DNA of 10,475 nucleotides, taken from Burkholderiaceae bacterium (GTDB lineage Bacteria; Pseudomonadota; Gammaproteobacteria; Burkholderiales; Burkholderiaceae_C). Positions 1 to 6,489 of this stretch are shown in pieces. The stretch's first letter is position 1; every line of letters starts with the position of its first letter. Made by a program: the position numbers and the translations under genes. Below the pieces are notes generated by a model. It ran no database searches. It was not told the DNA's origin and was given only the letters and a program-made list of their open reading frames with translations. The stretch covers positions 1 to 10,475 of the forward strand of contig JALRFN010000405.1 of NCBI GenBank assembly GCA_023268425.1, written 5' to 3'.

Positions 1-371
1 CCAATGCGCTTGAGCAAAGCGCCTACGCCCGGCTCATGCACCTCGCAGGCCAAGAAGTTGTCTTCGGGTCGCACCTGGGCGATGTGCGCCGTGGTCTCGC
101 CCATGCCAAAGCCGATTTCAAAAATCACCGGGGCATCGCGGCCAAACACCGCCGCCAAGTCCAGGGTTTGCTGCTGGTAGGGCAGCAAAAACTGCGGCCC
201 CCAAGTTTCCAGGGCCTTGTTTTGTCCAATGGTCGTGCGTCCAGCGCGGCGCACGAACGAGCGCACCACTTGGGGGCGTGCGATGTGCTCAGGGACTCCG
301 GCGGGGCGGGGGTAGACCGTGGGGTCAGCGGCGCGGGGAGCGTGCTCAGAAGGGGGCTTGGCGGCGTTCAT
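1..371 (-). CDS. trmB: tRNA (guanine-N7-)-methyltransferase TrmB, N-terminal part
   Basis: TrmB uses S-adenosylmethionine to make m7G at position 46 of the tRNA variable loop, in the cytoplasm. About 123 residues are visible before the window edge, roughly half of a typical TrmB. The proline-rich N-terminus (about 1-35) is followed by the family hallmark RRAGRTTIGQNKALE (41-55) and by the SAM-binding motif I, EIGFGMGE, at 85-92. A conserved-looking NFLACEVHEPGVGALL block comes close to the cut. The ATG at 369-371 is the natural start; no Shine-Dalgarno is visible, and a TAAAAT hexamer lies only 9 nt before the ATG on this strand, so the leader may be absent or very short. The gene is divergent from the HAD hydrolase. 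The family call is firm; the C-terminal half cannot be judged. Confidence 0.93.
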   Translation of the reverse strand, partial: MNAAKPPSEHAPRAADPTVYPRPAGVPEHIARPQVVRSFVRRAGRTTIGQNKALETWGPQFLLPYQQQTLDLAAVFGRDAPVIFEIGFGMGETTAHIAQVRPEDNFLACEVHEPGVGALLKRI

Positions 372-380
372 TGGGGGTGA

Positions 381-386
381 ATTTTA
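381..386 (-). promoter_or_regulatory. candidate -10 box for trmB
   Basis: TAAAAT on the minus strand lies 9 nt upstream of the trmB ATG. A start site 6-8 nt beyond it would leave only a few leader bases. No good TTGACA-like -35 is seen at 16-18 nt spacing, so the call rests on the hexamer, its position and the lack of a Shine-Dalgarno. Confidence 0.33.
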
Positions 387-415
387 GGTGACAGTCAGGC
401 CTGCGATGCTGTTCG

Positions 416-421
416 CACAAT
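416..421 (+). promoter_or_regulatory. candidate -10 box for the HAD hydrolase gene
   Basis: CACAAT lies exactly 6 nt before the ATG at 428, which would place transcription start at or next to the ATG. A GTGACA at 388-393 resembles a -35 box, but its 22-nt spacer is too long. No Shine-Dalgarno is present. Confidence 0.3.
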
Positions 422-427
422 GCGTGC

Positions 428-1123
428 ATGAACACCGTTGAGATTTTGGTTTTTGATGTTTTCGGTACCGTCGTGGACTGGCACGGCAGCATCGTGGCGG
501 AGGTGAACCAGCTTTACCCCCAGGTCGATGCACCCGCATTTGCGCGAGCCTGGCGAGCAGGCTATCAGCCGGCCATGCAGCGCGTGCGCTCGGGCGCCTT
601 GCCGTGGACGCGCATCGACGATTTACACCGCATGATCTTGAACGACATCCTGACATCCCATGGTCTTGGCCACTTGGACGAGGCACAACGCGCGCACCTC
701 AATCGGGTTTGGCATCGCCTGAACCCGTGGCCCGATGCGGTCGCCGGCCTCAAGCGCTTGAAGACCAAATTCGTCATCTCGACCCTGAGCAACGGCAACT
801 TGTCGCTGCTCACACACATGGCCAAGCACGGTGGCCTGCCCTGGGATTGCGTGCTGTCGGCGGAGGTCTTCAAAGCTTACAAGCCCGACCCACGCGCTTA
901 CTTGGGCGTGGCCGAAGTTTTTGATGTATCGCCCGAGCAAGTCATGTTGGTCGCGGCGCACCACGACGACTTGGCCGCAGCGCGAGCCTGTAGCTTGCAA
1001 ACGGCCTACATCGAGCGCGCGCACGAATTTGGCGCCGATGCGCCGAAAGATGTCTCGCCCGTCGAAGCCAACACCCTGCACGCCCGCGATTTTCTGGCTT
1101 TGGCGGATCGACTCGGCTGTTGA
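428..1123 (+). CDS. HAD-superfamily hydrolase, type II haloacid dehalogenase-like
   Basis: This is a 231-residue cytoplasmic HAD hydrolase of the L-2-haloacid dehalogenase group, whose known members hydrolyse 2-haloalkanoates through an aspartyl-ester intermediate. Motif I is FDVFGT with the nucleophile D10 and T14; W42-R43 matches the substrate-carboxylate arginine; motif II is STLSNGN with S121 and N122; motif III is KAYKPDPRAY with K152 and Y158. The last motif reads VAAHHDDLAAA (175-185) with D181. Compared with the classical dehalogenase SSNAWD stretch, the serine and asparagine (S175 and N177 in the Pseudomonas YL enzyme) are alanine and histidine here. Length fits the family. The ATG at 428 is the first good start, without a Shine-Dalgarno. 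The gene ends 34 nt before the activator gene. Dehalogenase activity is uncertain; a different small-molecule hydrolase is possible. Confidence 0.82.
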   Translation: MNTVEILVFDVFGTVVDWHGSIVAEVNQLYPQVDAPAFARAWRAGYQPAMQRVRSGALPWTRIDDLHRMILNDILTSHGLGHLDEAQRAHLNRVWHRLNPWPDAVAGLKRLKTKFVISTLSNGNLSLLTHMAKHGGLPWDCVLSAEVFKAYKPDPRAYLGVAEVFDVSPEQVMLVAAHHDDLAAARACSLQTAYIERAHEFGADAPKDVSPVEANTLHARDFLALADRLGC

Positions 1124-1145
1124 GTGCGGGCGCGGTTTCGCTGCC

Positions 1146-1151
1146 TACAAT
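1146..1151 (+). promoter_or_regulatory. candidate -10 box for the sigma-54 activator gene
   Basis: TACAAT, close to the TATAAT consensus, lies 6 nt before the ATG at 1158 and there is no Shine-Dalgarno between them. This fits a leaderless transcript. The only -35-like site, TTGAGT at 1120-1125, has an overlong 20-nt spacer and overlaps the end of the upstream gene. Confidence 0.4.
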
Positions 1152-1157
1152 CTCGCC

Positions 1158-2657
1158 ATGACGCACTTGCCGCAGGACGCAGACGGCATCTTGATGCTGG
1201 CTGCGCGCTCCATGTTTGATGTTTTTGCACATGCCAGCGAAGGCATGATGCTGGTCGACCGGCAAGGGCGGGTGGTCTGGATCAATGATCAATACCGACG
1301 TTTTTTGCCCGCCCTGGGCTTTGCCAATGAACAGGCGTTTTTGGGGCAGCGCGTCGACGAAGTGGTGCAAAACACGCAAATGCACCAGACCTTGGAATCG
1401 GGGCAGCCCAGCTTGGTGGACATCATCCAAAACAAAGCGGGCTCGTTTGTGGTCAGCCGCATTCCCTTGCGCAATGAGTCGGGCGAAGTCATCGGTGTCT
1501 TGGGTATCGTGCTGTTAGACCAGTCGCGCGCCAGCTTGCAGCCTTTGGTGCGCAAATTTGCGGCCATGGAAAAAGAGCTGGATGACGCGCGCCGCGAATT
1601 GGCGCGTCAACGCGCCAAGCCCGCTGGGCCCAGGCGCGCCAAGTACAGCCTCAGTGATTTCGTGGGCACCGGCGCTGCCGCGCAAGAGGCCAAGCGGCAG
1701 GCTCGACGCGCCGCACGCGTGGTCAGCCCGGTTTTGTTGCTGGGTGAGACGGGTACGGGTAAAGAACTGCTGGCCCACGCCATCCACGGCATGTCCAGCC
1801 GCGCCGACAAGCCGCTGGTCAGCGTCAACATCGCAGCCATCCCCGACACCTTGTTGGAGGCTGAGTTTTTTGGTGTGGCGCCGGGCGCGTACACCGGCGC
1901 CGATCGGAAAGGACGCCTGGGTAAGCTGGCCTTGGCCGATGGTGGTACCTTGTTTTTGGATGAGATTGGTGACATGCCCTTGTCCTTGCAGGCCAAGTTG
2001 CTGCGCGCTTTGCAGGAGCAAGAGTTTGAGCCGCTGGGCTCCAATGAAGTGTCCAGCGTAGATGTGCGCATCATCGCGGCGACCTCGCGAGATCTGCCCG
2101 CATTGGTGGCACAAGGCGTTTTTCGCGAGGACTTGTACTACCGACTGAATGTCCTGCCCATCGCCATTGCGCCGCTGCGCAAGCGACCAGAGGACATTCC
2201 GCTGTTGATGGAGACCTTGTGCGATGGCATCAGCCAGCAGCATGCCCTGTTGCCTTGCGAGTTTTCACAGGAAGCGGTGGAGGTGTTGGCCAGGCAGGTT
2301 TGGCGCGGCAACATTCGCGAGCTGCGCAATGTGCTGGAGCAATTGATGCTGCGCAGCGACGGCGCTCGCATCGCTGCCGCCGATGTGCTGGTCTTGCTGC
2401 AGACCGAGGTGGATGCGGTGCAACTGACGGCCACATCGTCCGAGCAGGCCGCCAGTCCCTTGCCGAATTTGTCTTCGCCGCCTCTGTCGCTGGAGCCCCT
2501 GGGTGTGCAAGTCAAGGCGCTTGAGCAACAGGCCATTCGGGCTGCGATGCGTGTGTGTGGCGGCAACAAAGTGGCTGCGGCCAAGGCCCTGGGCATTTCT
2601 CGAGCCAAGTTGTATGAGCGTTTGATCGAAATGCCTGAATTTCAGTCAATTGTCTGA
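1158..2657 (+). CDS. PAS-domain sigma-54-dependent transcriptional activator, Fis-type HTH
   Basis: This 499-residue bacterial enhancer-binding protein uses ATP to remodel RNA polymerase bound with sigma-54. Residues about 13-120 form a PAS-like sensor (MFDVFAHASEGMMLVDRQGR onward), followed by a charged, probably coiled-coil linker (about 125-150). The AAA+ domain has Walker A GETGTGKE (196-203), the sigma-54 contact loop GAYTGA (243-248, Tyr for the usual Phe), Walker B LFLDEIGD (D268, E269), arginine-finger region FREDLYYRL (R323, R329) and sensor II WRGNIREL (R387; usual form WPGN). A Fis-type helix-turn-helix lies at about 468-489 (GGNKVAAAKALGISRAKLYE). There is no receiver domain, so it is probably ligand-controlled. 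The frame stays open upstream to 831, but that stretch lies within the HAD gene; the PAS-like part begins after the ATG at 1158. Its likely target is the sigma-54 promoter 94 bp downstream. The signal is unknown. Confidence 0.92.
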   Translation: MTHLPQDADGILMLAARSMFDVFAHASEGMMLVDRQGRVVWINDQYRRFLPALGFANEQAFLGQRVDEVVQNTQMHQTLESGQPSLVDIIQNKAGSFVVSRIPLRNESGEVIGVLGIVLLDQSRASLQPLVRKFAAMEKELDDARRELARQRAKPAGPRRAKYSLSDFVGTGAAAQEAKRQARRAARVVSPVLLLGETGTGKELLAHAIHGMSSRADKPLVSVNIAAIPDTLLEAEFFGVAPGAYTGADRKGRLGKLALADGGTLFLDEIGDMPLSLQAKLLRALQEQEFEPLGSNEVSSVDVRIIAATSRDLPALVAQGVFREDLYYRLNVLPIAIAPLRKRPEDIPLLMETLCDGISQQHALLPCEFSQEAVEVLARQVWRGNIRELRNVLEQLMLRSDGARIAAADVLVLLQTEVDAVQLTATSSEQAASPLPNLSSPPLSLEPLGVQVKALEQQAIRAAMRVCGGNKVAAAKALGISRAKLYERLIEMPEFQSIV

Positions 2658-2660
2658 TTT

Positions 2661-2672
2661 TCAAACATTTGA
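2661..2672 (+). promoter_or_regulatory. inverted repeat, candidate upstream activator site
   Basis: TCAAA-CA-TTTGA has perfect 5-bp arms and lies just after the activator stop codon, centred about 112 bp before the predicted sigma-54 start site. That is a usual distance for an enhancer-binding-protein site. Assignment to the neighbouring activator is inference. Confidence 0.33.
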
Positions 2673-2697
2673 TGTCTAGAAGTCAGGCAGTTGCTTG

Positions 2698-2716
2698 CGT
2701 TTCTTTCGGCGAAACG
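2698..2716 (+). promoter_or_regulatory. inverted repeat, candidate activator site or weak hairpin
   Basis: CGTTTC and GAAACG are perfect 6-bp arms around 7 nt. Inside it an alternative palindrome, TTTCG-G-CGAAA, occupies 2704-2714. It is centred about 72 bp before the predicted sigma-54 start. No T-run follows, so a terminator for the activator gene is less likely than a protein-binding site. Confidence 0.3.
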
Positions 2717-2751
2717 TGGGTCTTCCTGTGCTTGACGAGGGTTTCGCGGAG

Positions 2752-2768
2752 TTGGCACGCTCTCTGCT
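2752..2768 (+). promoter_or_regulatory. sigma-54 (RpoN) -24/-12 promoter of the transporter operon
   Basis: TTGGCACG-CTCT-CTGCT has the invariant GG (2754-2755) and GC (2766-2767) exactly 10 nt apart, and matches the consensus YTGGCACGRNNNTTGCW at all but two positions. Transcription should start near 2779, about 30 nt before the ATG at 2811. It lies between a sigma-54 activator gene and the operon it would drive, which strengthens the call. Confidence 0.82.
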
Positions 2769-2777
2769 GTAAGAGGG

Positions 2778-2791
2778 CACCAATTCTGGTG
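2778..2791 (+). other. small stem-loop in the operon leader
   Basis: CACCA-ATTC-TGGTG forms a perfect 5-bp stem with a 4-nt loop at the predicted 5' end of the mRNA. A palindrome TGTTG-G-CAACA (2790-2800) follows directly and touches the Shine-Dalgarno. The stem could protect the 5' end, or the palindrome could be an operator; neither role is shown. Confidence 0.25.
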
Positions 2792-2810
2792 TTGGCAACA
2801 GGAGACTCGC

Positions 2811-4001
2811 ATGCAAAACAGCAAATGGATCAAACGCAGTGCCATGGCCTTGGCGGCAGCTGCCGTCTGCGCTCAAACGATGGCGGCAGACGAAATTCGC
2901 ATCGCCCACATCCACAGCTTGACAGGCCCGCTGGAGGCCTATGGCAAGCAAACCACGGTGGGGTTCAACATGGGCTTGGATTACGCCACGGGCGGCACCA
3001 TGACTGTCGCTGGCAAAAAGCTGGTGGTGATCGAGAAGGACACCCAAGGCAAGCCTGACATTGGCAAGGCCTTGTTGGCCGCAGCCTTTGAGGACGACAA
3101 AGCCGATCTGGCCGTGGGCCCCACGTCCTCCGGCGTGGCGCTGGCGATGTTGCCCGTGGCCGAGGAATACAAAAAAGTCCTGTTGGTCGAGCCAGCGGTG
3201 GCTGACTCGATCACCGGTGCCAAGTGGAACAAGTACATCTTCCGCACCGGGCGCAACAGCTCGCAAGACGCCATCTCCAACGGGGTGGCTGTGGACCAAG
3301 ACAATACCTATGTGGCCACCCTGGCTCAAGACTACGCTTTTGGGCGTGATGGTGTCAGCGCGTTCAAAGAGGCGCTGAAGAAAGCCAAATTGGTGCACGA
3401 GGAATATCTGCCTTTGGGCACGACCGACTTCACGGCCGGTGCACAGCGCATCATCGAAGCCCTGAAAGACAAGCCAGGTAAGAAAAAGGTATTCATCATG
3501 TGGGCCGGTGGCGGCAACCCCTTCAAGATCGCTGACATGGATTTGAAGCGCTATGGCATCGAAATCGTGACGGGTGGCAACATCCTGCCCGCGATGGCTG
3601 CCTACAAAGCGTTTCCGGGCATGGAAGGCTCGACCTACTATTACTTCGGTATCCCCAAGAACCCGGTCAACGAAGCCTTGGTGGCGCGCCATTACCAGCA
3701 GTACAAAACCCCACCTGACTTCTTCACGGCAGGTGGCTTTGCCGCCGCCATGGCGGTGGTCGAAGCGCTGAAAAAGACCAACGGCGATGCCAAGGCCAGC
3801 AAGTTGATCAAGACCATGGAAGGCATGAGCTTCGATACCCCCAAAGGCAAGATGACCTTCCGCAAGGAAGACCACCAAGCCATGCAGAGCATGTACCACT
3901 TCAAGATCAAGGTGGACCCTGCTTTTGCCTGGGGTGTGCCTGAGTTGGTGCGTGAAATCCCGGCTTCTGAAATGAACGTGCCGATTCGCAACCAGCGTTG
4001 A
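2811..4001 (+). CDS. periplasmic substrate-binding protein of a HAAT (Liv-type) ABC importer
   Basis: This 396-residue protein captures the solute in the periplasm for the membrane complex encoded just downstream. A Sec signal peptide is clear: basic K5-K8-R9, a hydrophobic core at 11-21, and probable cleavage after TMA at 25. The mature part opens with EIRIAHIHSLTGPLEAYGKQ, the first strand and ligand-loop region of the Peripla_BP_6/LivJ fold, and continues with DLAVGPTSSGVALAMLPVAE and a RTGRNSSQDAIS segment typical of this group. The ATG at 2811 has an AGGAG (2800-2804) six bases upstream, the best ribosome binding site in the window. It is the first gene of the operon. LivJ-type folds also bind amides, urea, aromatic acids and other solutes, so the ligand is open. 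Confidence 0.93.
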   Translation: MQNSKWIKRSAMALAAAAVCAQTMAADEIRIAHIHSLTGPLEAYGKQTTVGFNMGLDYATGGTMTVAGKKLVVIEKDTQGKPDIGKALLAAAFEDDKADLAVGPTSSGVALAMLPVAEEYKKVLLVEPAVADSITGAKWNKYIFRTGRNSSQDAISNGVAVDQDNTYVATLAQDYAFGRDGVSAFKEALKKAKLVHEEYLPLGTTDFTAGAQRIIEALKDKPGKKKVFIMWAGGGNPFKIADMDLKRYGIEIVTGGNILPAMAAYKAFPGMEGSTYYYFGIPKNPVNEALVARHYQQYKTPPDFFTAGGFAAAMAVVEALKKTNGDAKASKLIKTMEGMSFDTPKGKMTFRKEDHQAMQSMYHFKIKVDPAFAWGVPELVREIPASEMNVPIRNQR

Positions 4002-4019
4002 TTGAGCGGCGCCTGCACC

Positions 4020-4784
4020 ATGTTGGAAACCCAAGACTTGACGGTTCGCTTTGGCGGACATGTCGCCGTTGATGCGGTGAGCTGTCGCTTTGAAGCGGGC
4101 AGCTTGACGGCGATCGTCGGGCCCAACGGTGCGGGCAAAACCACTTTTTTCAATTTGATTTCGGGTCAGATCCGAACGACGTCTGGGCGGGTCAGCTTGA
4201 AGGGTCAAGACATCACCGCCTGGGGTGTCGCCCAGCGCGCGCGAGCCGGCTTGGGGCGCGCCTTTCAATTGACCAATTTGTTCCCCCATTTGAGCGTATT
4301 GGAGAACGTCCGCTTGGCGGTGCAAGCCAGACGCGAAGGCCGCCACCGCCGGGGCTTGAGTTTTTTCACCATTTGGTCTGATCACCGTGGTGTGACTGAT
4401 GAGGCGATGCAAATTTTGCGCGACGTGGCCATGCATGAGCAGGCTGCGGATTGGGTGGCCAACTTGCCGCACGGCGATCAACGCAAGTTGGAGGTCGCTT
4501 TGATGATGGCCTTGGACCCGCAGGTTTACATGTTCGACGAGCCCACTGCGGGTATGAGCGCAGACGAAGCGCCGGTGATTTTGGACTTGATCCAGCGCCT
4601 GAAATCGCGTGCGGAGCACGTGATTTTGCTGGTGGAGCACAAGATGGACGTGGTCCGGGCTCTGGCCGATCGCATCATCGTGTTGCACAACGGCGCCTTG
4701 GTCGCCGACGGTTTGCCCGAGGATGTGATGGCCTCCGATGTGGTGCGCGATGCCTATTTGGGTCGCAAAGGGCAAGTCGCATGA
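4020..4784 (+). CDS. ABC importer ATPase, LivG type
   Basis: One of two cytoplasmic ATPases powering the importer; 254 residues, normal for LivG. Walker A is GPNGAGKT (34-41), the signature region is NLPHGDQRKLE (148-158) in place of the canonical LSGGQ, Walker B is YMFDEPTAG with D173-E174, and the H-loop is LLVEHKMD with H207. The LivG-like signature variant is common in the family (AYGQQ in E. coli LivG). The ATG at 4020 is preferred over an in-frame TTG at 4002 right after the previous stop, because family proteins begin close to LETQDLTVRFGG; the ribosome binding site is weak (GAGCGG at 4004-4009). The gap to the binding-protein gene is 18 nt and the 3' end overlaps the next ATG by 4 nt. 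Confidence 0.93.
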   Translation: MLETQDLTVRFGGHVAVDAVSCRFEAGSLTAIVGPNGAGKTTFFNLISGQIRTTSGRVSLKGQDITAWGVAQRARAGLGRAFQLTNLFPHLSVLENVRLAVQARREGRHRRGLSFFTIWSDHRGVTDEAMQILRDVAMHEQAADWVANLPHGDQRKLEVALMMALDPQVYMFDEPTAGMSADEAPVILDLIQRLKSRAEHVILLVEHKMDVVRALADRIIVLHNGALVADGLPEDVMASDVVRDAYLGRKGQVA

Positions 4785-5506
4785 AGCCCGCCGTGTTGGC
4801 GTTGCAGGGTGTGCACACCCACATTGGCCCGTATCACATTTTGCATGGGGTTGACCTGTCGGTTCCAGCCGGTTCGGTCACCATGTTGCTGGGGCGCAAT
4901 GGGGTGGGCAAAACCACCACTTTGCGCACCATCATGGGTTTGTGGTCGGCCAGCGCTGGGCAGATTCATTTGCAAGGCGAAGACATCACCCACGTGCGCA
5001 CGCCAGACATCGCCAGTCGAGGCGTGGCTTACGTGCCAGAAAACATGGGCATCTTCGCGGAGCTGACCGTGCGCGAAAACCTCTGGCTGGCGGCACGCGC
5101 CGCCAATCAGGCGCAGACCATGGACGAAGGCGCGTTGACCCGCATTTTTGGTTTTTTCCCTGCACTCAAGACTTTTTGGCAGCATCCTGCTGGCAAGCTA
5201 TCTGGTGGGCAAAAGCAAATGCTGTCGATTGCGCGGGCAATGATTGAACCGCGTGTCTTGTTGGTGGTGGACGAACCCAGCAAAGGTTTGGCGCCAGCCA
5301 TTGTCGACAACATGGTGGAAGCGTTCGCGGCGTTGAAACGCGACGGTGCCACCATTTTGTTGGTTGAGCAAAACGTTTCGGTCGCTGCGCGTCTGGGGGA
5401 TCACGTGGTGGTCATGGACGATGGTCGCTGCGTGCACAGCGGCGACATGGCCAGCTTCGCAGCTGACGAGAGTTTGCAAAGCCAGTTTTTGGGGCTGAGT
5501 GTATGA
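4781..5506 (+). CDS. ABC importer ATPase, LivF type
   Basis: The second ATPase, expected to pair with the LivG-type subunit on the cytoplasmic face of the permease dimer. It has 241 residues, a standard LivF length. Walker A is GRNGVGKT (38-45), the signature is a canonical LSGGQKQ (140-146), and Walker B is VVDEPSKGLAP with D164-E165. The H-loop position reads LLVEQN, with Gln instead of His, as is usual in LivF proteins. The start ATG overlaps the livG-type stop as ATGA, which implies translational coupling; an AAAGGG lies at 4767-4772. The longer open frame to the left overlaps the LivG-type gene and is not real. Confidence 0.94.
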   Translation: MKPAVLALQGVHTHIGPYHILHGVDLSVPAGSVTMLLGRNGVGKTTTLRTIMGLWSASAGQIHLQGEDITHVRTPDIASRGVAYVPENMGIFAELTVRENLWLAARAANQAQTMDEGALTRIFGFFPALKTFWQHPAGKLSGGQKQMLSIARAMIEPRVLLVVDEPSKGLAPAIVDNMVEAFAALKRDGATILLVEQNVSVAARLGDHVVVMDDGRCVHSGDMASFAADESLQSQFLGLSV

Positions 5507-6489
5507 GTGGCTTGCAAAACGTGGATCTCAAGCCATTGCTGTTGGTGCCCCTGTTGGCCCTGGCGATGGTGCCCATGGTCGGCTCGGCTTCGGTGTGGTG
5601 GACGCTGACCATCGCGGGTTTGGCGATGGGCTTGATTGTGTTCATCATTGCCTCGGGTCTGACCTTGGTGTTTGGTCTGATGGATGTGCTCAATTTTGGC
5701 CACGGGGTCTTTATCGCCCTAGGCGCTTTTGTGGCCACCTCATTGTTTGGTGCCATGGGCGCGTGGGTGGCATCGCCAGACTTGGGTTGGAATGTATTGG
5801 CCATCGCCATCGCCTGTGCGGTGGCGATGTCTGCCGCTGCGGCCTTGGGCGTGGTGTTTGAACGGGTCATGGTGAGGCCGGTTTATGGCCAGCACCTGAA
5901 GCAAATCTTGGTGACCATGGGCGGCATGATCATCGGAGAGGAATTGATCAAAGTCGTCTGGGGTCCGCAGCCGGTGCCTTTGCCGCTGCCGGTGGGCTTG
6001 CGTGGTGCGGTGCTGCTGGGTGATGTGGCGGTTGAAAAGTACCGTTTGATGGCGGTGGTCGTGGGCCTGGTGGTGTTTGTGTTGATGGCCTGGGTGCTGG
6101 CGCGGACCAAGTTGGGCTTGCTGATTCGAGCTGGGGTTCAAGACCGTGAAATGGTCGAGGCCTTGGGCTACCGCATCCGCCGTCTGTTTGTTGGCGTGTT
6201 TGTGGTGGGCTGTGCCTTGGCAGGTTTGGGTGGCGTGATGTGGGGCATGTACCAGCAATTGGTGGTGCCGCAAATTGGTGCGCAGGTCAACGTGTTGATC
6301 TTCATCGTCATCATCATCGGCGGTCTGGGCTCGACGGGTGGGGCCTTGATTGGCGCTTTGTTGGTGGGCTTGTTGGCCAATTACACCGGCTTTCTAGCCC
6401 CCAAGTTGGCGCTGTTTTCCAACATCGGCTTGATGGTTGCGATTTTGTTGTGGCGGCCGCAAGGCTTGTATGCCTTGGGAGGCAAATGA
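5503..6489 (+). CDS. ABC importer permease, LivH type
   Basis: Integral inner-membrane subunit forming half of the translocation path; 328 residues, made mostly of hydrophobic segments of about 20 residues separated by short loops. The family hallmark GLTLVFGLMDVLNFGHG follows the second hydrophobic stretch. A cytoplasmic coupling loop reads AGVQDREMVEALGYRIRRLF, the part that contacts the ATPases. The C-terminal IIIGGLGSTGGALIGALLVG segment is also typical. The ATG overlaps the LivF-type stop as ATGA; a GGGG at 5491-5494 may serve as a weak ribosome binding site. The family call is firm; the transported solute is not known. Confidence 0.93.
   Translation: MSGLQNVDLKPLLLVPLLALAMVPMVGSASVWWTLTIAGLAMGLIVFIIASGLTLVFGLMDVLNFGHGVFIALGAFVATSLFGAMGAWVASPDLGWNVLAIAIACAVAMSAAAALGVVFERVMVRPVYGQHLKQILVTMGGMIIGEELIKVVWGPQPVPLPLPVGLRGAVLLGDVAVEKYRLMAVVVGLVVFVLMAWVLARTKLGLLIRAGVQDREMVEALGYRIRRLFVGVFVVGCALAGLGGVMWGMYQQLVVPQIGAQVNVLIFIVIIIGGLGSTGGALIGALLVGLLANYTGFLAPKLALFSNIGLMVAILLWRPQGLYALGGK

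Noticed and set aside
387..400. GG-N10-GC spacing upstream of the HAD gene, as in a sigma-54 promoter.
   Set aside because: Only the dinucleotides match; the rest (AGGTGACA, no TTGC) is far from the consensus, so it is probably chance.
831..1157. In-frame N-terminal extension of the sigma-54 activator by about 109 residues.
   Set aside because: It lies in the +1-shifted frame inside the HAD hydrolase gene, reads as low-complexity arginine/proline/threonine-rich sequence without a domain, and a proper ATG follows at 1158 just before the PAS-like region.
2841..2890. Lipoprotein signal suggested by C20 in the binding-protein leader.
   Set aside because: The residues before the cysteine (AAV) do not fit a lipobox, which needs Gly, Ala or Ser at -1, whereas TMA-A is a normal signal peptidase I site.
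4002..4019. TTG start codon for the LivG-type ATPase, adding six residues.
   Set aside because: The ATG at 4020 fits the family N-terminus, and the extra residues have no family counterpart. The TTG directly abuts the previous stop codon but has no ribosome binding site of its own.
2676..4775. A 699-codon open frame on the minus strand.
   Set aside because: It is antisense to the binding-protein and LivG-type genes, which match known families end to end; its product is His/Gln/Arg-rich without motifs. Long antisense frames are expected from the codon bias here.
5412..6273. Open frames on the minus strand opposite the LivH-type gene.
   Set aside because: They are antisense to an unmistakable permease and show no recognisable domain.
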